From Leclercia adecarboxylata (GTDB lineage Bacteria > Pseudomonadota > Gammaproteobacteria > Enterobacterales > Enterobacteriaceae), in contig DERO01000030.1 in the NCBI GenBank assembly GCA_002360945.1, positions 1-64,000 of the forward strand: 64,000 nt of DNA, written 5' to 3'. Position numbers and translations under genes: made by a program. The notes beneath the pieces were generated by a model. It did not search any database, was not told where the DNA came from, and worked only from the letters and a program-made list of their open reading frames with translations. Shown piece by piece: positions 37,881-47,571 of this stretch (position 1 is its first letter; every line of letters begins with the position of its first letter).

Positions 37881-38651
37881 ATGAAAAAGATCATGTTAAT
37901 TGGCTTCGGGGCGATGGCGCAGGCGGTGATTGAGCGTCTGCCTGCCGGTGTGGCTATCGGCTGGATCGTCGCGCGTGAATCTCACCACGCGGCCATTCGC
38001 GCGCAGTTTGGCGATGCGGTGGTGGCGCTGACCACCCCGATGGCGTGCACTGACACGCCCGATCTGGTGCTGGAGTGCGCCAGCCAGCAGGCGGTGGCGC
38101 AGTACGGCGAAGAGATTCTGCGTCGCGGCTGGCATCTGGCGGTCATCTCCACCGGCGCGCTGGCGGACAGTGAACTGGAGCAGCGCCTGCTCAGCGCGGG
38201 CGGCAAGCTGACGCTGCTCTCCGGGGCGGTAGCCGGCATCGACGGGCTGGCGGCGGCGAAAGAGGGCGGGCTGGAGCGCGTGACCTATCAGTCGCGTAAA
38301 AGCCCGGCCAGCTGGCGCGGCAGCTACGCCGAGCAGCTTATCGATCTTAATTCGGTGTCCGTTGCACAGGTCTTCTTTGAGGGCAGCGCCCGTGAGGCGG
38401 CGCGCCTGTTCCCGGCGAACGCCAACGTGGCGGCGACGGTGGCACTTGGCGGCGTAGGGATGGACGACACCCGCGTGCAGCTGATGGTCGATCCAGCCAC
38501 GAAGCGCAACACCCACACGCTGCACGTCGAAGGTGTGTTTGGCGAGTTCCATCTGGAGCTGAGCGGGCTGCCGCTGGCCAGCAACCCGAAAACCTCCACC
38601 CTGGCGGCACTGAGCGCGGTCCGCGCCTGCCGCGAGCTGGCCCTGAGCTGA
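37881..38651 (+). CDS. L-aspartate dehydrogenase-like (NadX family) protein
   Basis: This 256-aa protein starts MKKIMLIGFGAMAQAV with a GxGxMA dinucleotide site. It has the family core ISTGALADSELEQRL, LLSGAVAGIDGLAAAKEGG, FPANANVAATVALGGVGMDD and the catalytic-region NTHTLHVEG. Characterised members oxidise or reduce aspartate/iminosuccinate with NAD(P). E. coli lacks it, making quinolinate precursors with NadB. No nad genes are adjacent here, so a catabolic role (an amino or imino intermediate) is more likely than NAD synthesis. I recall a similar neighbourhood around Pseudomonas aeruginosa PA3505. Confidence 0.86.
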   Translation: MKKIMLIGFGAMAQAVIERLPAGVAIGWIVARESHHAAIRAQFGDAVVALTTPMACTDTPDLVLECASQQAVAQYGEEILRRGWHLAVISTGALADSELEQRLLSAGGKLTLLSGAVAGIDGLAAAKEGGLERVTYQSRKSPASWRGSYAEQLIDLNSVSVAQVFFEGSAREAARLFPANANVAATVALGGVGMDDTRVQLMVDPATKRNTHTLHVEGVFGEFHLELSGLPLASNPKTSTLAALSAVRACRELALS

Positions 38652-38660
38652 GGAGTGATG

Positions 38661-40130
38661 ATGGACGATCTGAAGATTTTTATTGGCGGCCAGTGGCGAC
38701 ACGGCGGTGGCAATCCGATGCAGAGCCACTTTCCGGCAGACGGGTCGATCAACGCGACGCTGAACGCAGCAAGCATGGACGATTTGCATGAAGCCATTGA
38801 GGCCGGAGAGCGCGCCTGGCGCAATCCAGACTGGCGCAACAGCCTGCCGCACGTCCGCGCGAAGCTCCTGCACAAGGTCGCGGATCTGATTGAATCCCGC
38901 GTGGACGAGCTGGCGCAAATGCAGAGCCGCGATAACGGCAAGCCGCTGGCGGAGGCGCGTGGGCTGGTGATGAGCGCCGCAGGAACGGCGCGCTACTTTG
39001 CCGCCGCCTGCGAGCTGCTGGAGGGTGAACTCCCAACGCCGCGCCAGCCGGATTTGCTGACGCTGAGCCGCTATGAGCCGCTCGGCGTGGTGGCGGCCAT
39101 CACGCCGTGGAACTCGCCGATTGCCAGTGAGATGCAGAAAGTCGCCCCGGCCATCGCGGCGGGTAACGCGGTGATCCTCAAACCTGCCGAGGCTACGCCG
39201 CTGATGGCGCTGGAGCTGGCGCGGATTTTTGAACAGGCCGGGCTGCCCGCCGGGCTGCTCAGCGTCCTGCCGGGCAAAGGCTCGGTGATTGGCGATGCGC
39301 TGGCGCGTCACCCTAAGGTGCGCAAAATTTCCTTTACCGGCGGCCCCACCACGGGACGTCATCTGGCGCACGTGGCGGCGGAAAAACTGATCCCGGCGTC
39401 GCTGGAGCTGGGTGGTAAATCCCCGACCATCGTGCTGGAAGACGCGGACGTTGAGCAGGCCGCGCGCGGGATCTGCTACGGCATTTTCAGCTCGGCGGGG
39501 CAGGCGTGCATTGCCGGATCGCGGCTGTTCATTCACGAGAGCATTTACGCGCCGCTGATGGCGCGGCTGCTGGAGTTAACCCGCGGTCTGCGCGTCGGCC
39601 ATCCGTTTACCGACGGCACTCACGTAGGGCCGCTGATCAACGACAAGCACCGCCAGAGTGTGCAGGCGTACGTGGAGCTGGCGAAGCGTGAAGGCGGTCG
39701 CGTGCTGTGCGGCGGGGAGATCCCGGCCGATCCCACGCTGACAAACGGCAGCTTCTTCCAGCCAACCATTATCGAAGGGCTGAGCAACAGCGCCCGCACC
39801 TGTCAGGAGGAGATCTTCGGCCCGGTGCTGGTGGCGATGCCGTTTCGCGATGAGGCTGAGCTTATCCGCGAGGCGAACGACTCGGTTTACGGCCTGGCTG
39901 CGGGGATCTGGACGCGCGATACCGGGCGCGCCCTGCGTCTGAGCGAGCAGCTGGAAGCGGGTACGGTGTGGATCAATACCTACAAAGTGTTTGCGATTTC
40001 GACCCCGTTCGGGGGCTTTAAAGAGAGCGGTCTGGGCCGCGAAAAGGGCATTCAGGGGCTGAAAGCCTGGATGCAGCAAAAGAGCATTTATCTGGCGACG
40101 GGTAACAGCGTCAACCACTGGTGCGACTGA
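38661..40130 (+). CDS. NAD(P)-dependent aldehyde dehydrogenase
   Basis: This 489-aa ALDH-superfamily enzyme oxidises an aldehyde to a carboxylic acid. Conserved residues are Asn151 (PWNSP), Lys174 (LKPAEATP), Glu249 (LELGGKSP) and the nucleophile Cys283 (GQACIAGS). It most likely takes the aldehyde released by the ThDP-dependent decarboxylase encoded next. ATG codons at 38658 and 38661 and a GTG at 38655 are in frame; 38661 has the best distance from GGAG (38652-38655). Confidence 0.9.
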   Translation: MDDLKIFIGGQWRHGGGNPMQSHFPADGSINATLNAASMDDLHEAIEAGERAWRNPDWRNSLPHVRAKLLHKVADLIESRVDELAQMQSRDNGKPLAEARGLVMSAAGTARYFAAACELLEGELPTPRQPDLLTLSRYEPLGVVAAITPWNSPIASEMQKVAPAIAAGNAVILKPAEATPLMALELARIFEQAGLPAGLLSVLPGKGSVIGDALARHPKVRKISFTGGPTTGRHLAHVAAEKLIPASLELGGKSPTIVLEDADVEQAARGICYGIFSSAGQACIAGSRLFIHESIYAPLMARLLELTRGLRVGHPFTDGTHVGPLINDKHRQSVQAYVELAKREGGRVLCGGEIPADPTLTNGSFFQPTIIEGLSNSARTCQEEIFGPVLVAMPFRDEAELIREANDSVYGLAAGIWTRDTGRALRLSEQLEAGTVWINTYKVFAISTPFGGFKESGLGREKGIQGLKAWMQQKSIYLATGNSVNHWCD

Positions 40131-40143
40131 GAAAGGGTGAGCA

Positions 40144-41784
40144 ATGAGCGAAATGATAACCGTCGGCGACGCCATCGCCAGAACGCTGGAACAGTATCAG
40201 GTTGAGGCCATCTACGGCGTCATCTCTATTCACAACCTGCCGATCGCCGATGCGGTAGGGCAGCGCGGCAACATCCGCTTTGTGCCCTCGCGCGGCGAGG
40301 CGGGTTCCGTCACCATGGCCGATGCCCACGGGCGTTTTTCCGGTCTCGGCGTGGCGCTGACCAGCACCGGCGCAGGGGCAGGTAATGCGGTAGGCGCACT
40401 GGTAGAGGCGATGAATGCGAATACGCCGCTGCTGCATCTAACCGGTCAGGTGGAAAAAGCCTGGCTGGATGCCGATACCGGCTTTATCCATGAAACGCGC
40501 GACCAGCTAACCTTCCTGAAGGCCAGCTCAAAGCGGGCGTACCGCATCAGCAACGCCAACCAGGCAATAGCTATCCTGCATAAAGCCATTCAGGACGCGC
40601 AGACGCCGCCGTGCGGGCCGGTCTCGTTGGAAATCCCGATTGATATTCAGGGGGCAAAAATTCCGCTTTCGCTGGTAACGGCACCAGTGAAACCAGCATC
40701 GGTTTCAGCGCTAGATGCCGGAGTGGTTGATGCGCTTTGGGCGCAGCTTAAGCAGGCGAAACAGCCGCTGCTGTGGCTGGGCGGCGGTGCGCTGACATGC
40801 GTTGATGCCGTGAAACAACTGGCGGATGCGGGCGTGACCGTTATCTCCAGCACCCACGCGCGCGGCGTGCTGCCGGACAGCCACCGCGCCAGCCTGCGGG
40901 CGTTCCACAACTCGCCGTCCGTTGAAGCGCTTATCGCCCAGTGCGACTTTACGCTGGTCGCCGGTTCGCGCCTGCGCAGCAACGAAACGCGCTCCTGGAC
41001 GCTTGAGCTGCCTTCTCCGCGCGTGCAGATCGATATCGACCCGGCGGCGGCGAGCCGTAATTACCTCATGGATAACACCCTCATAGCCGATTGCTCTACG
41101 CTGTTAACGGCGCTGGCGGCGAAAACGCAGGGCCGCGAATGGGGCAACGCCCGGTGGGATACGCAGGTACAGCAGGCGGTTGAGCAGGCTGAACAGGGGC
41201 TTCGCGTGCAGTGCGGCGCCTATGCAAAGCTTAACGACGCCATCGAGAAAGCGCTGCCGAAGGATGGCCTGCTGGTGCGCGATATCACCGTTTCCGGCAG
41301 CCTGTGGGGCAGCCGCCTGTTCCGCGCCAACGGCCCGCTGATGAATATCCACTCTCTGGCGGGGGCGATAGGGATGGGCCTGCCGATGGCCATCGGCACC
41401 GCGATTGCCAACCCGCAGCGTAAAGTGGTGGGGCTGGTGGGCGACGGTGGCCTGAGCCTGAACCTTGGCGAGCTGGCGACGCTGGCGCAGGAGAAAGCCA
41501 ACGTGACGCTGCTGATCATGAACGATGGCGGCTACGGGGTGATGCGCGGCATTCAGGATAAGTATTTCGGCGGGCGTCAGTATTATAACGAGCTGCATAC
41601 GCCGGACTTTACCCTGCTGGCGCAGGCGATTGGCCTGCAGGCGTGGAGCGTTGAGCGGGCTGAAGATTTTGATGCGGTGATGACGGAAGCACTGGCGATG
41701 CCGGGGCCGTCGGTGGTGGAAGTGCGGATGGGGCAGATTGGCGCGCTGAAGTTTGCCGGGCCGCCGCAGAAGACGCTGTACTGA
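40144..41784 (+). CDS. ThDP-dependent decarboxylase/carboligase-like enzyme
   Basis: This 546-aa protein has the three domains of the acetolactate synthase/benzoylformate decarboxylase superfamily. The catalytic Glu52 lies in SRGEAGSVTMADAHGR. The ThDP/Mg2+ site is Gly433-Asp434-Gly435 to Asn460 (MNDGGYG). A LVGDGGLSLNLGELATL segment fills the usual motif. Closest activities would be decarboxylation of an aromatic or aliphatic 2-oxo acid to an aldehyde for the adjacent ALDH. It is the last gene of the operon; a REP-like hairpin follows 11 bp later. Confidence 0.88.
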   Translation: MSEMITVGDAIARTLEQYQVEAIYGVISIHNLPIADAVGQRGNIRFVPSRGEAGSVTMADAHGRFSGLGVALTSTGAGAGNAVGALVEAMNANTPLLHLTGQVEKAWLDADTGFIHETRDQLTFLKASSKRAYRISNANQAIAILHKAIQDAQTPPCGPVSLEIPIDIQGAKIPLSLVTAPVKPASVSALDAGVVDALWAQLKQAKQPLLWLGGGALTCVDAVKQLADAGVTVISSTHARGVLPDSHRASLRAFHNSPSVEALIAQCDFTLVAGSRLRSNETRSWTLELPSPRVQIDIDPAAASRNYLMDNTLIADCSTLLTALAAKTQGREWGNARWDTQVQQAVEQAEQGLRVQCGAYAKLNDAIEKALPKDGLLVRDITVSGSLWGSRLFRANGPLMNIHSLAGAIGMGLPMAIGTAIANPQRKVVGLVGDGGLSLNLGELATLAQEKANVTLLIMNDGGYGVMRGIQDKYFGGRQYYNELHTPDFTLLAQAIGLQAWSVERAEDFDAVMTEALAMPGPSVVEVRMGQIGALKFAGPPQKTLY

Positions 41785-41794
41785 CAACGCGTTG

Positions 41795-41824
41795 TTGCCC
41801 GGTGACGCGGTGCGCACCGGGCAG
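41795..41824. repeat. REP-type palindrome at the end of the Rieske operon
   Basis: TTGCCCGGTGACGCGGTGCG followed by CACCGGGCAG forms a stable imperfect hairpin of REP type between the convergent 3' ends of the ThDP enzyme gene and loiP. It probably marks the right edge of the accessory block and may act as terminator or mRNA stabiliser. Confidence 0.7.
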
Positions 41825-41832
41825 CTGTGCAG

Positions 41833-42591
41833 TTATTTAATGCCGTCTGTCGCCATGCGATCGCGAATATGTTGCGCACGCTCTGCAGAGGCAGGGTGGT
41901 CGTCAAACATTGAGCTTTGACGGCCCGCTTCCTGTTGAGCCAGTTTTTCGAAGCTGGTGGCTAAACCTGACGGGTTGATGCCGCGTTTGCGCAACAAATC
42001 GTAAGAGTAGTCATCGGCCTCAGATTCCTGACGCTGGGAGAACTGGGAGTTGACCAGTTTTTCACCCAGATCGCCAAGCTGCGACTGGGACAGGCTCCCG
42101 ACAATGCCGCCGGCAGATGCTGCCGCCACGCGCACCGCGTTGGTGCCAAGGGCAACCTGCATTCCTTTCTTCACGTGGCCGAGCGCAACGTGGCCCATTT
42201 CATGCCCGATAACCGCTTCGACTTCGTTGTCGGTCATCATATCCATCAGCCCGCTGTAGACGCGGATGCAGCCGTTGGCCATGGCGAAGGCGTTGACGTC
42301 TTTGGCCATGTAAACCTTGTAGTTCACCGGCTGGCCATTGATGTTGTCGCCAAGGGCAGAAGCAATCTTATCCAGACGCTGAGCATAAGTGCTGCCTGCC
42401 GGGGCGATGGTGGCTTTACCGTCCATCTCCTTACAGGCCTCATCGCTTAATGTTTTAACCTGAGCATCGCTCAGGGAGTAGGCCTGAAACGCCTCTGCCC
42501 CGGAGCTCATCAGCCCGCCAGAGTCCATATTCTGACACCCGCTCAGCAGGAGCGTTGTTCCCAGAGCCAGCACTATCGCACGCATTTTCAT
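41833..42591 (-). CDS. loiP: Outer-membrane metalloprotease lipoprotein LoiP
   Basis: LoiP (YggG) is an M48-family zinc protease anchored in the outer membrane and induced by low osmolarity in E. coli. The 252-aa product starts MKMRAIVLALGTTLLLSGC, with lipobox Cys19. The zinc motif HEMGH is in AVIGHEMGHVALGHV, with the third ligand in ESEADDYSY. The frame is open a further 222 bp upstream, but that extension has no signal peptide. In E. coli it is flanked by speB and tktA. Confidence 0.96.
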   Translation of the reverse strand: MKMRAIVLALGTTLLLSGCQNMDSGGLMSSGAEAFQAYSLSDAQVKTLSDEACKEMDGKATIAPAGSTYAQRLDKIASALGDNINGQPVNYKVYMAKDVNAFAMANGCIRVYSGLMDMMTDNEVEAVIGHEMGHVALGHVKKGMQVALGTNAVRVAAASAGGIVGSLSQSQLGDLGEKLVNSQFSQRQESEADDYSYDLLRKRGINPSGLATSFEKLAQQEAGRQSSMFDDHPASAERAQHIRDRMATDGIK

Positions 42592-42871
42592 TTGGTTGCT
42601 TCCGCACTCGTTAAACACGATAAATTCTGAAAGTACATCACGGCAGCGAAGCCGGAGTATGGCTAAGTATAAAGAATATAAACGGAGGCGGGCGAGAAGA
42701 TTGCGCAACGTGCGAGCCTGTTCCAGAGATTTCTTAACAGGCAAAAGAATGGTCCATGTACATGCTTTGTCGCTTGGGTTACATTGTTGGCACTTTTTTC
42801 TGGCGTAGCCCAAAACGCGCTGTCGTCAAGCCGAAACGGGTATGGCCTTCAACATCCGATCTGGAGTCAAA

Positions 42872-44863
42872 ATGTCCTCACGTAAAGAGCTTGCCAATGC
42901 TATTCGTGCGCTGAGCATGGATGCTGTACAAAAAGCTAAATCCGGTCACCCGGGCGCCCCTATGGGTATGGCTGACATTGCCGAAGTGCTGTGGCGTGAT
43001 TTCCTGAACCACAACCCGCAGAACCCGGCCTGGGCTGACCGCGACCGCTTCGTGCTGTCCAACGGCCACGGCTCCATGCTGATCTACAGCCTGCTGCACC
43101 TCACCGGCTATGACCTGCCAATCGAAGAGCTGAAAAACTTCCGTCAGCTGCACTCCAAAACCCCGGGTCACCCGGAAGTGGGTTACACCGCAGGCGTTGA
43201 AACTACTACCGGTCCGCTGGGTCAGGGTATTGCTAACGCCGTGGGCATGGCCATTGCTGAGAAGACGCTGGCGGCGCAGTTCAACCGTCCGGGTCACGAC
43301 ATTGTTGACCACTTCACCTATGCGTTCCTCGGCGACGGCTGCATGATGGAAGGTATCTCTCACGAGGTATGCTCCCTGGCCGGTACCCTGAAGCTGGGCA
43401 AACTGGTTGCGTTCTATGACGACAACGGTATCTCCATCGACGGTCACGTTGAAGGCTGGTTCACCGATGATACCGCAGCACGTTTCGAAGCCTACGGCTG
43501 GCACGTGGTGCGTGGCGTTGACGGCCACGATGCTGAAGCGATTAAACGTGCAGTAGAAGAAGCACGCGCTGTCACCGACAAACCGTCCCTGCTGATGTGC
43601 AAAACCATCATCGGTTTCGGTTCCCCGAACAAAGCCGGTACCCACGACTCCCACGGTGCACCGCTGGGTGACGCAGAGATCGTTCTGACCCGCGAACAGC
43701 TGGGCTGGAAACACGCCGCGTTTGAGATCCCATCTGAGATCTACGCGCAGTGGGATGCTAAAGAAGCCGGTCAGGCAAAAGAAGCCGCCTGGAACGAGAA
43801 ATTTGCTGCCTACGCTAAAGCCTTCCCACAGGAAGCGGCTGAATACACCCGTCGTATGAAAGGTGACATGCCGTCTGACTTCGACGCGAAAGCGAACGAG
43901 TTCATCGCTAAGCTGCAGGCTAACCCGTCCAAGATCGCCAGCCGTAAAGCGTCCCAGAATGCCATCGAAGCTTTCGGTCCGCTGCTTCCAGAATTCCTGG
44001 GCGGCTCCGCTGACCTGGCGCCTTCTAACCTGACTATCTGGTCTGGTTCTAAAGCGATCAACGAAGATGCTGCCGGTAACTACATCCATTACGGTGTACG
44101 TGAATTCGGTATGACCGCGATTGCCAACGGTATCTCCCTGCACGGTGGTTTCCTGCCGTACACCTCCACCTTCCTGATGTTCGTGGAATATGCCCGTAAC
44201 GCGGTGCGTATGGCTGCGCTGATGAAACAGCGTCAGGTGATGGTTTACACCCACGACTCCATCGGTCTGGGTGAAGATGGCCCGACTCACCAGCCGGTTG
44301 AGCAGGTTGCTTCCCTGCGTGTCACCCCGAACATGTCCACATGGCGTCCATGTGACCAGGTTGAGTCCGCGGTAGCGTGGAAATACGGCGTTGAGCGTCA
44401 GGACGGCCCGACCGCACTGATCCTCTCCCGTCAGAACCTGGCTCAGCAGGATCGTACCGAAGAGCAGCTGGCGAACATCGCCCGCGGTGGTTACGTGCTG
44501 AAAGATTGCGACGGTCAGCCACAGGTGATCTTCATCGCGACCGGTTCTGAAGTTGAACTGGCCGTTGCGGCCTGGGATCAGCTGGCAGGCGAAGGCGTGA
44601 AAGCGCGCGTGGTATCCATGCCGTCTACCGACGCCTTCGACAAGCAGGACGCAGCTTACCGTGAATCCGTGCTACCGAAAGCCGTTTCCGCCCGTGTTGC
44701 TGTCGAAGCGGGTATCGCGGACTACTGGTTCAAATACGTGGGCCTGAACGGCGCTATCGTCGGCATGACCACCTTCGGTGAGTCTGCTCCGGCTGAGCAG
44801 CTGTTCGAAGAGTTCGGCTTCACCGTTGAGAACGTGGTCGCGAAAGCGAAAGAACTGCTGTAA
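42872..44863 (+). CDS. tktA: Transketolase 1
   Basis: TktA moves two-carbon units between sugar phosphates in the non-oxidative pentose phosphate pathway. The 663-aa product equals the E. coli length. The ThDP site [12 protein letters not shown] (near 154) and the conserved [13 protein letters not shown] block are present. The start [14 protein letters not shown] is preferred over an ATG 30 bp upstream. In E. coli several genes (yggC to cmtA) lie between tktA and epd; here epd follows directly. Confidence 0.98.
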   Translation: MSSRKELANAIRALSMDAVQKAKSGHPGAPMGMADIAEVLWRDFLNHNPQNPAWADRDRFVLSNGHGSMLIYSLLHLTGYDLPIEELKNFRQLHSKTPGHPEVGYTAGVETTTGPLGQGIANAVGMAIAEKTLAAQFNRPGHDIVDHFTYAFLGDGCMMEGISHEVCSLAGTLKLGKLVAFYDDNGISIDGHVEGWFTDDTAARFEAYGWHVVRGVDGHDAEAIKRAVEEARAVTDKPSLLMCKTIIGFGSPNKAGTHDSHGAPLGDAEIVLTREQLGWKHAAFEIPSEIYAQWDAKEAGQAKEAAWNEKFAAYAKAFPQEAAEYTRRMKGDMPSDFDAKANEFIAKLQANPSKIASRKASQNAIEAFGPLLPEFLGGSADLAPSNLTIWSGSKAINEDAAGNYIHYGVREFGMTAIANGISLHGGFLPYTSTFLMFVEYARNAVRMAALMKQRQVMVYTHDSIGLGEDGPTHQPVEQVASLRVTPNMSTWRPCDQVESAVAWKYGVERQDGPTALILSRQNLAQQDRTEEQLANIARGGYVLKDCDGQPQVIFIATGSEVELAVAAWDQLAGEGVKARVVSMPSTDAFDKQDAAYRESVLPKAVSARVAVEAGIADYWFKYVGLNGAIVGMTTFGESAPAEQLFEEFGFTVENVVAKAKELL

Positions 44864-44887
44864 TTGCTGTTACGGTGCGGGCTGATG

Positions 44888-44920
44888 CCCTCACCCCAAC
44901 CCTCTCCCACGGGAGAGGGT
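44888..44920. repeat. Palindromic repeat copy downstream of tktA
   Basis: A single unit in reverse orientation: the tail CCCTCACCCCAA, then the CCCTCTCCC-AC-GGGAGAGGG hairpin. The preceding GCTGATG continues the tail as in the DUF559 and speA copies. Confidence 0.85.
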
Positions 44921-44930
44921 ACAAACACCA

Positions 44931-44963
44931 AAAACGGTAACCCCTGGGTTACCGTTTTGCTTT
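44931..44963 (+). terminator. tktA terminator
   Basis: AAAACGGTAACC, CCTG and GGTTACCGTTTT form a perfect stem followed by GCTTTT. It lies 68 bp past the tktA stop. Confidence 0.85.
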
Positions 44964-45038
44964 TACCTCGCCACCCGGCTTTTTTGTATCTACTATTCCT
45001 TCTCTATGTAACTACGCTGTGAATTATTCCAATGGAAA

Positions 45039-45054
45039 TGTGACGCAAGTCATA
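45039..45054. promoter_or_regulatory. CRP site upstream of epd-pgk
   Basis: TGTGA-CGCAAG-TCATA matches the CRP consensus in nine of ten positions. It lies in the 386-bp tktA-epd gap, which otherwise holds the tktA terminator, one repeat copy and the Cra site. Confidence 0.7.
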
Positions 45055-45111
45055 TAGCTGGCTTATTGGTCTGGACAGACATTTCCTTTATTCCACGTTT
45101 CGCTTATTCTG

Positions 45112-45128
45112 GCTGAAGCGTTTCAGTC
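45112..45128. promoter_or_regulatory. Cra (FruR) site upstream of epd-pgk
   Basis: GCTGAAGCGTTTCAGTC fits the Cra pattern TGAAWCGNTYMAG and is palindromic around GCG. The E. coli epd-pgk-fbaA promoter is repressed by Cra and activated by CRP, so the pair of sites is expected. Confidence 0.7.
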
Positions 45129-45249
45129 GATTAAACGTTCGACAAATGACCGATCAGTTGGAGTTTGTGACAGGCGAGGATTCCCCTCAGGGCGTTGCTG
45201 GATTACTCTGTCAGCCACCTCGAATCAGGGAAAGCTTTGCAGGAGACTT

Positions 45250-46269
45250 ATGACCGTACGCGTAGCGATTAATGGTTTCGGTCGCATCGGACGTAACGTG
45301 GTTCGTGCTTTATATGAATCCGGGCGTCGGGCGGAAATGACCGTGGTGGCCATCAATGAACTGGCGGATGCCGCAGGCATGGCGCATTTATTGAAGTATG
45401 ACACCAGCCATGGGCGCTTTGCCTGGGATGTTCGTCAGGAGAGAGAGCAGCTTTTCGTTGGTGACGACGTGATTCGTGTGTTGCACGAGCAGACGATCGA
45501 CGCCTTACCCTGGCGTGAGCTGGGCGTGGACGTGGTGCTCGACTGTACCGGCGTCTACGGCAATCGCGAACACGGCGAAGCCCATCTGGCGGCTGGCGCG
45601 AAGAAAGTGCTCTTCTCACATCCCGGCAGTAACGATCTCGATGCCACGGTGGTTTACGGCGTTAACCATCATGAGCTGCAAGCGGAACACCGCATCGTCT
45701 CCAATGCCTCATGCACCACCAACTGTATTATTCCGGTCATCAAACTGCTGGACGATGCCTATGGCATTGAATCGGGCACCGTGACCACGATTCATTCCGC
45801 CATGCACGATCAGCAGGTCATTGACGCATACCACCCGGATCTGCGACGCACTCGCGCGGCGAGTCAGTCCATTATCCCGGTGGATACCAAACTGGCGGCC
45901 GGTATTACCCGAATTTTCCCCCAGTTTGAAGACCGTTTTGAAGCCATCGCCGTGCGTGTTCCCACGATTAACGTGACGGCGATCGACCTCAGCGTAACCG
46001 TGAAAAAACCGGTAAAAGCCTGTGAGGTCAACCTGTTGCTGCAAAAAGCGGCACAGCAAGCATTTCATGGTATAGTTGACTATACGGAATTACCGTTGGT
46101 CTCAGTAGATTTTAACCACGATCCGCATAGCGCCATTGTTGATGGCACTCAAACGCGTGTGAGTGGAGCGCATCTGATCAAAACGCTGGTCTGGTGTGAT
46201 AACGAATGGGGCTTTGCTAACAGGATGCTCGACACCACGTTAGCCATGGCCGCACAAGGTTTCAGGTAA
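45250..46269 (+). CDS. epd: D-erythrose-4-phosphate dehydrogenase
   Basis: Epd oxidises erythrose 4-phosphate to 4-phosphoerythronate for pyridoxal phosphate synthesis. The 339-aa product is a GAPDH-fold enzyme with the Rossmann INGFGRIGR motif and active-site Cys155 in SNASCTTNC. It matches E. coli Epd along its length. A CRP and a Cra site lie upstream, and pgk follows after 49 bp. Confidence 0.98.
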   Translation: MTVRVAINGFGRIGRNVVRALYESGRRAEMTVVAINELADAAGMAHLLKYDTSHGRFAWDVRQEREQLFVGDDVIRVLHEQTIDALPWRELGVDVVLDCTGVYGNREHGEAHLAAGAKKVLFSHPGSNDLDATVVYGVNHHELQAEHRIVSNASCTTNCIIPVIKLLDDAYGIESGTVTTIHSAMHDQQVIDAYHPDLRRTRAASQSIIPVDTKLAAGITRIFPQFEDRFEAIAVRVPTINVTAIDLSVTVKKPVKACEVNLLLQKAAQQAFHGIVDYTELPLVSVDFNHDPHSAIVDGTQTRVSGAHLIKTLVWCDNEWGFANRMLDTTLAMAAQGFR

Positions 46270-46318
46270 GACGCGTATTGCGTCTGCAAAACTTTAAGAA
46301 TCAACGAGAGGATTCACC

Positions 46319-47482
46319 ATGTCTGTAATTAAGATGACCGATCTGGATCTGGCAGGTAAACGCGTTTTCATCCGTGCGGATCTCAACGTACCGGTTAAAG
46401 ATGGGAAAGTGACCAGTGACGCGCGTATCCGTGCATCTCTGCCAACCATCGAACTGGCACTGAAGCAGGGTGCAAAAGTGATGGTAACCTCCCACCTGGG
46501 TCGTCCGACCGAAGGCGAGTACAACGAAGAGTTCTCTCTGCTGCCGGTTGTTAATTACCTGAAAGACAAACTGTCCAGCCCGGTACGTCTGGTTAAAGAC
46601 TACCTGGACGGCGTTGAAGTGGCTGAAGGTGAGTTGGTTGTTCTTGAAAACGTTCGCTTCAACAAAGGCGAGAAGAAAGACGACGAAACTCTGTCCAAAA
46701 AATACGCTGCCCTGTGCGACGTGTTCGTCATGGATGCTTTCGGTACGGCTCACCGTGCGCAGGCTTCTACCCACGGTATCGGTAAATTTGCTGACGTCGC
46801 CTGTGCAGGTCCACTGCTGGCAGACGAACTGGAAGCCCTGGGCAAAGCCCTGAAAGAACCTGCTCGTCCAATGGTCGCTATCGTTGGCGGTTCTAAAGTG
46901 TCTACCAAACTGACCGTTCTGGACTCTCTGTCCAAAATCGCTGACCAGCTGATCGTCGGTGGCGGTATCGCTAACACCTTCGTTGCCGCTCAGGGCCACA
47001 ACGTGGGTAAATCCCTGTACGAAGCAGACCTGGTTGACGAAGCCAAACGCCTGCTGACTACCTGTGATATCCCTGTTCCAACTGACGTTCGCGTGGCGAC
47101 TGAGTTTTCTGAAACCGCAACCGCTGAGCTGAAATCTGTCTCTGACATCAAAAACGAAGAGCAGATTCTGGACTTGGGCGATGCCTCTGCAGAGAAACTG
47201 GCTGAAATCCTGAAGAATGCGAAAACCATTCTGTGGAACGGCCCGGTTGGCGTGTTCGAATTCCCGAACTTCCGTAAAGGTACTGAAATCGTGGCTAACG
47301 CGATTGCAGACAGCGAAGCATTCTCCATTGCTGGCGGCGGTGACACCCTGGCAGCAATCGATCTGTTCGGTATTTCCGACAAGATCTCCTACATCTCCAC
47401 TGGCGGCGGCGCATTCCTCGAATTCGTGGAAGGCAAAGTTCTGCCAGCAGTAGCCATGCTCGAAGAGCGCGCTAAGAAGTAA
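46319..47482 (+). CDS. pgk: Phosphoglycerate kinase
   Basis: Pgk transfers phosphate from 1,3-bisphosphoglycerate to ADP in glycolysis. The 387-aa two-domain enzyme has the N-terminal signature [42 protein letters not shown] and the nucleotide-site GGGDTLAAI. Its codon choice looks strongly biased, as expected for a highly expressed gene. A GGGCAGG-GAAA-CCTGCCC hairpin separates it from fbaA. Confidence 0.99.
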   Translation: MSVIKMTDLDLAGKRVFIRADLNVPVKDGKVTSDARIRASLPTIELALKQGAKVMVTSHLGRPTEGEYNEEFSLLPVVNYLKDKLSSPVRLVKDYLDGVEVAEGELVVLENVRFNKGEKKDDETLSKKYAALCDVFVMDAFGTAHRAQASTHGIGKFADVACAGPLLADELEALGKALKEPARPMVAIVGGSKVSTKLTVLDSLSKIADQLIVGGGIANTFVAAQGHNVGKSLYEADLVDEAKRLLTTCDIPVPTDVRVATEFSETATAELKSVSDIKNEEQILDLGDASAEKLAEILKNAKTILWNGPVGVFEFPNFRKGTEIVANAIADSEAFSIAGGGDTLAAIDLFGISDKISYISTGGGAFLEFVEGKVLPAVAMLEERAKK

Positions 47483-47491
47483 GCCATTTTA

Positions 47492-47509
47492 GGGCAGGGA
47501 AACCTGCCC
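47492..47509 (+). terminator. Intercistronic hairpin between pgk and fbaA
   Basis: GGGCAGG-GAAA-CCTGCCC with a GNRA-type tetraloop is followed by AATTTT. It may be a weak terminator or an mRNA-stabilising element that sets pgk and fbaA levels apart. Confidence 0.6.
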
Positions 47510-47571
47510 AATTTTCAGCGTGCTTTTAAGAGCTCGCCCCTTTCCAAGGCCGAAGATACAGGACTCGCAAC

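Noticed and set aside
37896..39536. 546-codon open frame on the minus strand across the AspDH-like and ALDH genes
   Set aside because: It is antisense to two genes with clear family motifs, its translation is rich in Arg, Gln and His as expected of a GC-rich shadow, and it matches no family.
42878..44290. 470-codon minus-strand frame opposite tktA
   Set aside because: Shadow frame created by strong codon bias in tktA; no recognisable domains.
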